Assembly (NCBI GenBank): GCA_040006755.1 | Contig: JBDTWJ010000100.1 | Location: 1 to 13,468 of the forward strand | From: JAENVT01 sp040006755 | Lineage (GTDB): Bacteria > Actinomycetota > Acidimicrobiia > Acidimicrobiales > Ilumatobacteraceae | DNA: 13,468 nucleotides | Direction: 5' to 3' | Part shown: piece after piece, positions 7,252 to 13,468 of the stretch | Position numbering within the stretch: position 1 is the stretch's first letter | Layout of the letters: the number at the start of each line of letters is the position of its first letter | Notes under the pieces: generated by a model | Databases searched by the model: none | Told to the model about the DNA's origin: nothing | The model's input: only the letters and a program-made list of their open reading frames with translations | Made by a program: the position numbers and the translations under genes

Positions 7252-7257
7252 TAGCGT
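7252..7257 (+). promoter_or_regulatory. Possible -10 element for the zinc-ribbon gene
   Basis: TAGCGT fits TANNNT and lies 14 bp before the TTG start, giving a predicted leader of only a few bases. It is directly adjacent to the opposite-strand TACGGT. Evidence is motif and position only. Confidence 0.3.
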
Positions 7258-7271
7258 GCCGCGGCATCGCA

Positions 7272-7457
7272 TTGGAACCCGAACCCACGATCGTCTGCGT
7301 CGATTGCGGAGGTCGCTGTCACCTGCTCAGCCAACCGCGTGAAGACGGCGTTTGGTTGCCGGGTGACTTCGTCGCCTACCGCTGCGAGGACTGCTTGGAT
7401 CGATGGGACCTGGTGTTGCCCGACGAAGCGGACAACGAGAAGTCGCACGATTACTGA
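7272..7457 (+). CDS. Small zinc-ribbon protein of unknown function
   Basis: 61-residue protein read from a TTG start at 7272-7274. Cys9-x2-Cys12 (VCVDCGG, followed by Cys16) and Cys38-x2-Cys41 (YRCEDCLDRWDLVLP) make a classical four-cysteine zinc ribbon, with the connecting segment containing WLPGDFVAYR. Such small ribbon proteins usually bind nucleic acid or a protein partner, but no specific function can be assigned. It is the only plus-strand gene inside the minus-strand block. Its 5' end is divergent from the ArgE-like gene, and its TGA stop overlaps the S66 gene stop by seven bases tail to tail. In-frame reading continues open upstream, but no ATG or GTG occurs nearby and the upstream residues look like antisense of the M20 gene. 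Confidence 0.7.
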   Translation: MEPEPTIVCVDCGGRCHLLSQPREDGVWLPGDFVAYRCEDCLDRWDLVLPDEADNEKSHDY

Positions 7458-8476
7458 GACGCGGTCGGTGCCGTAACCGTTGCGAACGAGTCCGTCACCG
7501 AGTCGAGGCGCACGTCGACGCCGAGCGGCACGGTGAGCATCGGGTCGGTGTGCCCGCAATCGAAGTTGCCGAGCACTGGGATGCCCAGGCCTTCCGTTGC
7601 GTCTCGAACGACGTTCCACAGAATCGGCACGTCGTCCGCGGCGTAGTTCGTGGGTCGGGAGAACACCAGACCCGAGATCTGATTCATCACACCGATCCGG
7701 CGCAGATCGGTGAAGTACGAAGCGACGTCGGCAGGCGATGGTGCCGCTTCGGAAGGCTCGAGCAACAGGACGCACCCATCGAGTTGAGGCCACTCGGGCG
7801 TTCCTTTGACGTGCCAACACAGTGATTCGAGGCAGCCACCACGAATTTGACCCTGTGAGGTACCGGGGTGAAGCCACATCCACCCGCCGCCCGGCTGGGT
7901 TTGCCGCGGCCTGGTGAGATCGTCCTTCGTTGCAAAGTTCAGGAACTCGTCGGTCCATTCAGGGGCTGGCCCGAATTCAAGTGGATCGTCACCGAACCAC
8001 GCCGCGCGCATGATGCGATCCGTCATCTCGAACACGATGGGGTACTCGGCAAGGTTGGTGACCAGTGCAGGGCCGTAGAACGTGGCGAGACCTCCGTGAT
8101 GGTGCAGGGCGCTGTGCAACACGGTGATGTCGGACAATCCCTGGAAGACCTTCGGGTGCGTCCGGATGAGGTCGTAGTCGAGCAGATCAACGAGTTCGTT
8201 CGAGTGGTTGCCTCCGATCGCGCACAGCACGACCGACACCTCAGGGTCGGCGAACGCGGTGTGCAGATCATCGACGCGTTGACGAGCCGTTCCAGCGGTC
8301 CAATCGCCCATCGCCGTTGCATTGGGCATGACCTTCAGTCGAAGTCCGAGCGACTCGAGATAGAGGCGCCCGCGATCGACACGGTGAGGAAACGCACCGG
8401 CGGCGAACCACGACGGGCTGACGAGCGCAACGGAGTCACCAGGCTGGACGCGCGGCGGCAGCGCGAGAGGGTTCAC
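7451..8476 (-). CDS. S66 family peptidase (LD-carboxypeptidase / MccF-like)
   Basis: 341-residue serine peptidase of family S66. Members either trim the D-Ala from tetrapeptides in peptidoglycan recycling (LdcA) or cleave microcin C-type nucleotidyl peptides (MccF). The N-terminal PGDSVALVSPS is typical. The nucleophile is S92 in IGGNHSNELVDLLDYD, followed by the catalytic Glu240 in VLLLEPSEA and His309 in FDCGHTDPMLTVPLG. The GGNHS form of the nucleophile elbow and the E...H arrangement look closer to MccF than to LdcA, but I cannot settle the subfamily. There is no signal peptide, so it should be cytoplasmic. The GTG start at 8474-8476 is preceded by GGAGGA at 8487-8492, inside the end of the VOC gene six bases away, so the two are co-transcribed. 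Confidence 0.9.
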   Translation of the reverse strand: MNPLALPPRVQPGDSVALVSPSWFAAGAFPHRVDRGRLYLESLGLRLKVMPNATAMGDWTAGTARQRVDDLHTAFADPEVSVVLCAIGGNHSNELVDLLDYDLIRTHPKVFQGLSDITVLHSALHHHGGLATFYGPALVTNLAEYPIVFEMTDRIMRAAWFGDDPLEFGPAPEWTDEFLNFATKDDLTRPRQTQPGGGWMWLHPGTSQGQIRGGCLESLCWHVKGTPEWPQLDGCVLLLEPSEAAPSPADVASYFTDLRRIGVMNQISGLVFSRPTNYAADDVPILWNVVRDATEGLGIPVLGNFDCGHTDPMLTVPLGVDVRLDSVTDSFATVTAPTASQ

Positions 8477-8482
8477 GGCAAC

Positions 8483-8860
8483 TCAGTCCTCCGGTTGCAA
8501 CATCCCGATGACGTTGGCCTCGCTGTCGAGCACGTATGCAACCGTGCCAACGCCGGGGATCACCATCTTGTCGAGCGCCAATATCCCGCCACGTTCGAAT
8601 GCCTTCGCAAGCGCGCCATCCAGATCACTGACTTCCATCGTGTTGACCATTCCCACGACGGGCGCGCCCGCTGCCGGACGTTCGCCCACCCGCGGCAAGA
8701 TCGCACCGTCGATACCGGGCTGATCCGTGGGTCCCGTCGAGACCAGCCAGTAAGGGTTGTTTTCCCACTGATTCACCGTCCAGCCGAAGACATCGGTGTA
8801 GAAGGCGATGGCTCGCTCAGGGTCATCGGCGTGGATCTCGAAATGAACTGGTCGTGCCAT
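8483..8860 (-). CDS. VOC (glyoxalase/bleomycin-resistance) superfamily protein
   Basis: 125-residue single VOC-fold protein with two beta-alpha-beta-beta-beta modules. The N-terminal module begins MARPVHFEIHADDPERAIAF, with YTDVFGW following, the usual VOC opening with a candidate metal ligand at H6. The C-terminal module has VSDLDGALAKAFERGG and ends AYVLDSEANVIGMLQPED, where the Glu/Asp-rich end supplies the other ligands. The PRVGERPAAGAP insert and GMVNTMEV strand resemble the CFP-30/27-type actinobacterial VOC proteins of unknown substrate. The ATG at 8858-8860 is chosen because the homologous fold begins there; the open frame further upstream shows no conservation. It is the first gene of the VOC-S66 unit. 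Confidence 0.88.
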   Translation of the reverse strand: MARPVHFEIHADDPERAIAFYTDVFGWTVNQWENNPYWLVSTGPTDQPGIDGAILPRVGERPAAGAPVVGMVNTMEVSDLDGALAKAFERGGILALDKMVIPGVGTVAYVLDSEANVIGMLQPED

Positions 8861-8874
8861 ACCGGCACACGATA
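8861..8874 (-). promoter_or_regulatory. Candidate promoter of VOC-S66 unit
   Basis: On the minus strand TATCGT (8869-8874) fits TANNNT and is followed by eight bases and the VOC ATG, giving a leaderless or near-leaderless transcript. A TTCGAC sequence 17 bp further upstream could act as a weak -35. No Shine-Dalgarno sequence precedes the ATG. Confidence 0.45.
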
Positions 8875-9169
8875 GACCTCGCCGCAGGCGCGTCGAATCG
8901 GGTGCGAAACGGCTACGAGGGCTCGGCCGAAGACGGATCCCACGCTTCGTATCGCCGTGCCACGGAACCGAGAGTACGAGTTCACCCGACGTATGAGTCA
9001 AGACGTGGGTGTCGAAACAATCTGAGGCGGACCGAATCGGCGCCCGCGGCTAGATCCGTCAAGGTCTTCGTGCCGTCCGGTTCCGTTGGGGTGTGGTCTG
9101 GCGACCGAAGGGGCGATCGTGGCGTCACGCCTTGGGTTTGCGAACAGTGCGAAGCGGGTACCTCAAACC
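8861..9169. other. Divergent intergenic region, no supported gene
   Basis: About 309 bp between the VOC start and the DUF2510 start. Apart from the VOC promoter at its left edge I see no motif, RNA or repeat that stands up. Open frames on both strands here are low-complexity, Arg/Pro-rich and show no domain. A longer TTG start for the DUF2510 gene at 9086 would shorten this region. Confidence 0.5.
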
Positions 9170-9388
9170 ATGCGGAAGCACCGATCGCGACGGTGCGCAA
9201 ATCCGTCCGAGCAATCCACTCCGCTGCCACAACCTTCACTGGCCGAGGCACCTTCGGTGCCACCTACCTGGGCGCCTGACCCCCTCGGTCGGTTCGAGCT
9301 TCGTTTCTGGGATGGTGAACGGTGGACCGCGCACGTGTCGAGCTGGTGGCGCCAAGAGGTCGATCCCGACTTCACACTTGACCCCTGA
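9170..9388 (+). CDS. Small protein ending in a DUF2510 motif
   Basis: 72 residues from ATG at 9170-9172. The N-terminal half is basic then Pro/Ser-rich (RKHRSRR, TPLPQPSLAEAPSVPPT). Then comes WAPDPLGRFELRFWDGERWTAHV (about residues 34-56), which matches the actinobacterial DUF2510 pattern of W-x-P-D-P-x-G-R, R-x-W-D-G and W-T-x-H-V. DUF2510 is normally a short N-terminal module of membrane proteins; here it is the last recognisable part and no transmembrane segment follows, so this may be a stand-alone module or the remnant of a longer gene. A weak TACCTC hexamer ends five bases before the ATG. It runs towards recG and stops 17 bp before the inverted repeat. Confidence 0.6.
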   Translation: MRKHRSRRCANPSEQSTPLPQPSLAEAPSVPPTWAPDPLGRFELRFWDGERWTAHVSSWWRQEVDPDFTLDP

Positions 9389-9405
9389 CGGCGGGTCACC
9401 CGAAT

Positions 9406-9512
9406 TGCGATGAGAGATGAGCCGCCCTGGACCGCACATCTCTCACAGCGTCGCCGCCCACCTCCAACGCGATGAGAGATCTGCGGTCTCGGGCGGCTCA
9501 TCTCTCATCGCA
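9406..9512. repeat. 107-bp nested inverted repeat (REP/BIME-like) between convergent genes
   Basis: The outer arms 9406-9427 and 9491-9512 are perfect 22-bp inverted copies. Two bases inwards, 9430-9450 and 9468-9488 pair with three mismatches, so 45-nt arms surround a 17-nt loop. The unit GCGATGAGAGAT occurs in alternating orientation: at 9407-9418 (plus), 9469-9480 (plus) and 9500-9511 (minus), with a shorter inverted version, CATCTCTCA, at 9437-9445. Each half can thus fold alone (9-bp stem 9411-9419/9437-9445; 12-bp stem 9469-9480/9500-9511) or both halves can form one long stem. It starts 17 bp after the DUF2510 stop and ends 8 bp before the recG stop codon. It is well placed as a bidirectional terminator, though no U-tract follows. 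Confidence 0.9.
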
Positions 9513-9520
9513 CGACCTGG

Positions 9521-11656
9521 TCACGACTTGAAGAGGAAGGCCTCGTCTTCGGAACTGAACAAGAGCCGAAGCTCGTCGAGCAGCACCGGGTGTTCGTCCA
9601 ACATCGGATCGCTCTCCACGATCTCGAACGCCGCGTCGCGAGCCTGTTTCACCAGTTCGCGGTCACGTCGCAACGATCCCAGCTTCAGGTCGTTGCGACC
9701 CTTCTGAGCCGTGTTCATGATCGTTCCCTCGCCGCGCAGTTCGAGGTCGACCTCGGCCAGTTCGAAGCCGTCCGTCGTTGCGACCAAAGCCTCGACGCGC
9801 GGGTTGCCGGCCTCGCCAGTCGGTGACTGCGCTGTCACCAGCCAACAGGTCGAAGCGTGCTCACCGCGGCCGACCCGGCCGCGCAGCTGGTGCAACTGGG
9901 CGATTCCGAAACGATCGGCATCGAGGATCACCATCACGGTCGCGTTCGCGACGTCGACTCCAACTTCGATCACCGTCGTCGCGACCAACACGTCAAGTTG
10001 GCGGTTACGGAACTGACCCATCACCGCTTCCTTGTCCGCCGACGGCAGGCGCCCGTGCAACAACCCCAGACGCAACCCTTTCAACTCGTCGCGGACAAGG
10101 CGATCAAACGTCTCCTGAGCGCTGGCCACCTCCAGCTTCTCGCTCTCCTCGATCAATGGGCACACCACGTATGCCTGCCGGCCCTCGGCCACCTCCTCGC
10201 GTACCGTCGCCCACGCTGCTTGCTCCATCAACGGCCCGTCAGCCCAGCGCGTCACAATTGGTGTGCGGCCGGGTGGCATCTCGTCGAGCACGCTGACGTC
10301 GAGATCCCCGTACACCGTCATCGCCGCTGTCCGCGGAATGGGAGTCGCTGTCATCACCAGCACATCGGGCACCGCATCATTGTCACCCTTGGATCGCAGC
10401 GCGGCCCGCTGTTCGACGCCGAAGCGATGCTGCTCGTCGATGACGACGACACCCAGGCTGTGAAACCGCACACCCTCCTGAATCAGTGCATGCGTGCCGA
10501 TGGCAATGTCGACGGTGCCCTCTGCGAGTCCCGCCAGCACCTCCCGGCGGTCGTTACCTGTGACTCGGTTGGTCAGCAACTCGACGCGTAGCGGACGGTC
10601 GCCGAACAGATTCCCCGGATCGGGCACGCTGACGCCATCGAGCATCCGGCGAACACTGGCGGCGTGCTGCTCGGCAAGCACTTCGGTTGGCGCCATCAAT
10701 GCTCCCTGATGACCGCCCTGCACCGCGGTCAGCATCGCGCTGACGGCCACCAGCGTCTTGCCGGAGCCGACGTCGCCCTGCAACAGGCGATGCATCGGAT
10801 GTGGACCCGCAAGGTCGTGCTCGATCTCGGCGATCACCCGGCGTTGAGCATCCGTGAGCTCGAACGGCACAGCGGCGTACAGGCGATCGGTCAGCTCGCC
10901 GCCGATGGTATGGCGGATCGCCTTCGACTCGCGTTCCAACAACCGCTTGCGCATCACCAGCACGGTCTGCACGCGAAACAGCTCATCGAATGCCAGCCGG
11001 CGTCGGGCCTGCTCCTTCTCGGCGATGGTCTCAGGAGCATGAATGGATCGGAATGCCGCGTCGCGCTCGATCAGTCCGAACCGGCGTCGCGTCGGCTCGG
11101 GAACCGGGTCGGCGATGCTGCGTGCCGACGACTTCTTCAATGCGTCCTCGACCCAACCGGCGATCTCCCAGGTCATCAACGCGGCCTTCTCGCTCTGCGG
11201 GTAGACGGGCACGATGCGGCCGGTGCGATCCCCAATGAGGTCGACGACCGGGTTGGTCATCTGCAGCCCGCCGCGATAAATCTCGGCCCTGCCGAACAAT
11301 GCGACCTGCAATCCCTCACGAAGTTGCTTCTCTCGCCAGGGTTGGTTGAAGAAGACGACCTGCAAACGCCCACTGCCATCGCCAACCACCGCGTTGACCA
11401 TGGTGCGGCGATTGCGCATCGGTCGCTTCGTGACGCTGCGCACACTGACCAGCACCAACGCCTCCTGGCCCGGGAGCAGATCGCTGACCCGCGCCTCATT
11501 GGTGCGGTCCACCCACCGCCGCGGATACGTCGTCAACAGGTCGAGGACGGTGTCGATGCCGACATCGTGCAGTGACGCCAGCTTCTTGTCGCCGACACCC
11601 TTGACCCGATCCACGCCGATCGCGTCGAGGTCACGCAGCGTCAGTGGTTCGGTCAT
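9521..11656 (-). CDS. recG: ATP-dependent DNA helicase RecG
   Basis: 711-residue superfamily 2 helicase that remodels stalled forks and branched DNA; length is normal for RecG. The N-terminal wedge/OB region includes GVGDKKLASLHDVGI and VFFNQPW (about 100-107). Helicase motifs are LLQGDVGSGKT (Walker A, 294-301), APTEVLAEQH, the DEQH box at 407-410, VMTATPIPRT (435-443), HGRLPSADKEAVM, ATTVIEVGVDV and QLRGRVGRGEHAS (590-601). The C-terminal TRG-type segment reads LRGEGTIMNTAQKG (640-652), where the usual Gly-Thr-Arg-Gln is Asn-Thr-Ala-Gln. The ATG start overlaps the stop of the DAK gene as ATGA, so translation is coupled. The stop is followed within ten bases by the inverted repeat. Confidence 0.98.
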   Translation of the reverse strand: MTEPLTLRDLDAIGVDRVKGVGDKKLASLHDVGIDTVLDLLTTYPRRWVDRTNEARVSDLLPGQEALVLVSVRSVTKRPMRNRRTMVNAVVGDGSGRLQVVFFNQPWREKQLREGLQVALFGRAEIYRGGLQMTNPVVDLIGDRTGRIVPVYPQSEKAALMTWEIAGWVEDALKKSSARSIADPVPEPTRRRFGLIERDAAFRSIHAPETIAEKEQARRRLAFDELFRVQTVLVMRKRLLERESKAIRHTIGGELTDRLYAAVPFELTDAQRRVIAEIEHDLAGPHPMHRLLQGDVGSGKTLVAVSAMLTAVQGGHQGALMAPTEVLAEQHAASVRRMLDGVSVPDPGNLFGDRPLRVELLTNRVTGNDRREVLAGLAEGTVDIAIGTHALIQEGVRFHSLGVVVIDEQHRFGVEQRAALRSKGDNDAVPDVLVMTATPIPRTAAMTVYGDLDVSVLDEMPPGRTPIVTRWADGPLMEQAAWATVREEVAEGRQAYVVCPLIEESEKLEVASAQETFDRLVRDELKGLRLGLLHGRLPSADKEAVMGQFRNRQLDVLVATTVIEVGVDVANATVMVILDADRFGIAQLHQLRGRVGRGEHASTCWLVTAQSPTGEAGNPRVEALVATTDGFELAEVDLELRGEGTIMNTAQKGRNDLKLGSLRRDRELVKQARDAAFEIVESDPMLDEHPVLLDELRLLFSSEDEAFLFKS

Positions 11657-13329
11657 TCAACCCCGAAGAGGTACGGGTACAGCGGTTGACCACCACGGTG
11701 GACCTCGACCTGCACGTCGGGACGGTGTTCGAGGATCCAGGCCAACAGCACGTCGGTGTGACCGGCATCGGCGCCACTACCTGTGATCACCGTGACGATC
11801 TCGCGGCCGGGGCTGATGAGATAGTCGAGCAACGCGCAGGCCGCGCCGTCGAGTGAACCGCTGACGGCGACGATCCCGTCGCCGCGCACGATGCCGATCC
11901 AGTCGCCGACAGTGATCGCGCCGACGTCGCTCTTCGTGTCGCGGATCGCCTGTGTGATCTCTCCGGTCGCCACCGCCTGAGCGCCGTCTGTCATCTCCTC
12001 AAGGTTCATGTCGACATCGGCCTCGGGGTCGTAGACCACGAGCGCGGCCAGAGCAGCCGGCATCGAAGTGGCCGGCACGACTCTGACCGACTTGGTGGTC
12101 AGCGCATCGAGCTGCTCGGCGACCGGGATGATGTTCTTGTTGTTCGGCAAGACGATCACCTGATCGGCATTGACCGCCTCCACGGCAGCAAGCAGCTCGG
12201 CGGTCGACGGATTGAGCGTTTGCCCTCCCGTCACAACCCCCTGAACGCCGAGTTGTCCGAACAGCTCCGCCAGTCCGTCGCCACTCGCGACGGCGACGAC
12301 CGCACATGTGACCGCGGGTAGACCGAACCCGGCGCCGGTGCGTACCGGCTCTCCCCTCATCGCTGCCTCGCGTACCAAGTGTTCTTCGGCCACTTCCTCG
12401 AACAGGTCGGTGACTCGAATCTGCTTGGGACGTCCATCGAGCAGCAAGGCCGCCTCGATCGCAGCGCCGATGTCGTTGGTGTGCACATGGCAGTTCCACA
12501 GGCCGTCGCCACCGACCACCACGATGGAATCACCGATCTCGCCCCACGCTTCCTTGAAGGCCTGGATGCGATCGTCCATCAGATCGACGAAGTACATCAC
12601 CTCGTAGCGGAGCTCGCTGACGTCGACACCGCCATCCATGGTGTGGCGATGCGCGACCAGCTGCAGTTGCTCGGCCGTTGGCCCAGCGCCTTCGTCGGGT
12701 TCCGGTAGGGGTTCGCCATCGACCACGAACAGTGCCGCGTCGAGGAACAGCAGATAGCCAGCTCCGCCGGCGTCGACCACGCCAGCGTCCTTCAACACCG
12801 GCAACAGTTCGGGCGTGTTGTCAAGGGCTTCCTTGCCGGCCGCCCGCGCAGCGCGCAACATGCCAGCGAGCGATGCGCCTCCGGCCGCGGCACGTGCGCC
12901 CGCATCGGCGGACTCGCGAACCACGGTGAGGATCGTTCCCTCGATCGGTTTCAGAACCGCCTGATATGCCGCTTTCGATGCCGCCTCCAATCCTTCCGCG
13001 ACCTTCGTTGCGGTGAGGTCGGTGGCGCTCTTCAACGTTGCGACCAGCCCCCGCAAGATCTGACTGAGGATGACCCCGCTGTTGCCACGAGCACCCATCA
13101 GGCTTCCGTGGCTGATGGCGTTGCATGTCGCATCGAGCCCTGGATCTGCCAGTTCGAGCTCGGCAACGACGGCATCGAGCGTGCGAGCCATGTTGGTACC
13201 CGTATCACCGTCAGGGACCGGGTACACGTTGAGCCGATTGATCCCCTCGGCGTGCACCTTCATCGTGTCGCGGAATGTGATCACTGTGCTGCGCAGCGCT
13301 TCTGGGCTGAACCGTTCCAGTGTGGGCAC
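11653..13329 (-). CDS. DAK phosphatase / FakA-like fatty-acid kinase family protein
   Basis: 558-residue member of the DhaL-DegV (DAK phosphatase, YloV/FakA) family. In Firmicutes FakA phosphorylates fatty acids presented by FakB. The N-terminal DhaL nucleotide-binding domain shows LNVYPVPDGDTGTNM (33-47, Mg-binding Asp 40 and 42) and LMGARGNSGVILSQILRG (77-94). The middle domain has YEVMYFVDL and VVGGDGLWNCHVHTND (271-286). The C-terminal domain has VVTGGQTLNPST and VIVLPNNKNII. The cysteine of the firmicute GYC motif is not present in YEVMYF, so zinc binding may differ. The GTG start at 13327-13329 follows a TAGTCT hexamer by six bases without a Shine-Dalgarno. It is co-transcribed with recG, a pairing conserved in many bacteria. 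No FakB is in the window, so the substrate is inferred from the family. Confidence 0.92.
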   Translation of the reverse strand: MPTLERFSPEALRSTVITFRDTMKVHAEGINRLNVYPVPDGDTGTNMARTLDAVVAELELADPGLDATCNAISHGSLMGARGNSGVILSQILRGLVATLKSATDLTATKVAEGLEAASKAAYQAVLKPIEGTILTVVRESADAGARAAAGGASLAGMLRAARAAGKEALDNTPELLPVLKDAGVVDAGGAGYLLFLDAALFVVDGEPLPEPDEGAGPTAEQLQLVAHRHTMDGGVDVSELRYEVMYFVDLMDDRIQAFKEAWGEIGDSIVVVGGDGLWNCHVHTNDIGAAIEAALLLDGRPKQIRVTDLFEEVAEEHLVREAAMRGEPVRTGAGFGLPAVTCAVVAVASGDGLAELFGQLGVQGVVTGGQTLNPSTAELLAAVEAVNADQVIVLPNNKNIIPVAEQLDALTTKSVRVVPATSMPAALAALVVYDPEADVDMNLEEMTDGAQAVATGEITQAIRDTKSDVGAITVGDWIGIVRGDGIVAVSGSLDGAACALLDYLISPGREIVTVITGSGADAGHTDVLLAWILEHRPDVQVEVHRGGQPLYPYLFGVE

Positions 13330-13341
13330 GCCGACAGACTA
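13330..13341 (-). promoter_or_regulatory. Candidate leaderless promoter of DAK-recG
   Basis: The minus strand reads TAGTCT (13336-13341), GTCGGC, then the GTG start of the DAK gene. The TANNNT hexamer and 6-nt gap match the other leaderless candidates in this window. No clear -35 hexamer is seen. Confidence 0.45.
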
Positions 13342-13444
13342 GGGCCAAGGCCCAGGTCGACCGTTGTAACGAGCGACCACGCCCACGCGAGCTACACGTC
13401 GTGATGACTCACTCCAGGAAGTGTCGTGGAAACCCTTCCGCTGG

Positions 13445-13450
13445 TAGCAT
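13445..13450 (+). promoter_or_regulatory. Candidate -10 element facing right out of the window
   Basis: CTGGTAGCAT at 13441-13450 contains TAGCAT, with a TG-type upstream extension common in actinobacterial promoters. Position suits a divergent plus-strand gene starting beyond 13468. In related genomes rpmB (bL28) often sits here, but nothing of it is visible. Confidence 0.4.
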
Positions 13451-13468
13451 CTCCAGGCTCGTTTGATC

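Noticed and set aside
8982..9263. Minus-strand open frame in the VOC-DUF2510 intergenic region
   Set aside because: No domain, no promoter or ribosome binding site, and it overlaps the better supported DUF2510 gene.
9406..9512. CRISPR array
   Set aside because: The repeats alternate in orientation, spacing is irregular and there are no unique spacers or cas genes; it is a nested palindrome.
13360..13468. Start of rpmB (bL28) on the plus strand
   Set aside because: No start codon followed by L28-like residues is visible before the window ends, so only a promoter candidate is reported.

Overview
This is a high-GC stretch of an actinobacterial chromosome. GTG and TTG starts are frequent. The gene set (a DAK/FakA-family protein, recG, rsmD, coaD, a SepIVA/DivIVA-like coiled-coil protein, DUF177/YceD, and bL32 with a zinc ribbon) is the conserved actinobacterial housekeeping block. 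The overall style suits Acidimicrobiia or a relative, but that placement is an inference. Nearly every gene lies on the minus strand, so transcription runs from high to low coordinates. The exceptions are two small plus-strand genes.

Layout from the right. 13330-13468 is a probable divergent promoter region facing an unseen plus-strand gene. 11653-13329 (DAK/FakA-like) and 9521-11656 (recG) overlap as ATGA and form one transcription unit. recG is followed by a 107-bp nested inverted repeat (9406-9512), which separates it from a convergent small DUF2510 gene (9170-9388). 8861-9169 is a divergent intergenic region. VOC protein (8483-8860) and S66 LD-carboxypeptidase/MccF-like peptidase (7451-8476) form a two-gene unit. 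A plus-strand zinc-ribbon gene (7272-7457) meets the S66 gene tail to tail with a 7-bp overlap. From 7239 leftwards runs one tightly packed operon: ArgE-like M20 deacylase, acyl-CoA-dehydrogenase-fold flavoprotein, second M20 protein, HutI-like amidohydrolase, rsmD, coaD, sepIVA-like, DUF177 and rpmF (cut by the left edge).

The main point of interest is the catabolic block (ArgE-like M20, flavoprotein, M20, amidohydrolase), translationally coupled to rsmD and lying between recG and the rsmD-coaD core. Three of its four enzymes look non-canonical at the active site. The second M20 protein lacks the Glu-Glu diad and the C-terminal metal-ligand His. The flavoprotein lacks the usual acyl-CoA dehydrogenase catalytic Glu. 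The HutI-like hydrolase keeps its metal ligands but lacks the Asn-Pro-Gly substrate loop. No hutH, hutU, hutG, transporter or regulator is present, so this is probably not histidine degradation. A pathway for an N-acylated or cyclic-amide compound is a reasonable guess, but the substrate is unknown.

Four gene starts (DAK, ArgE-like M20, DUF177, VOC) sit directly behind a TANNNT -10-like hexamer with a 6-8 nt gap and no Shine-Dalgarno sequence. This is the geometry of leaderless transcripts. It predicts four transcription start points in the window.
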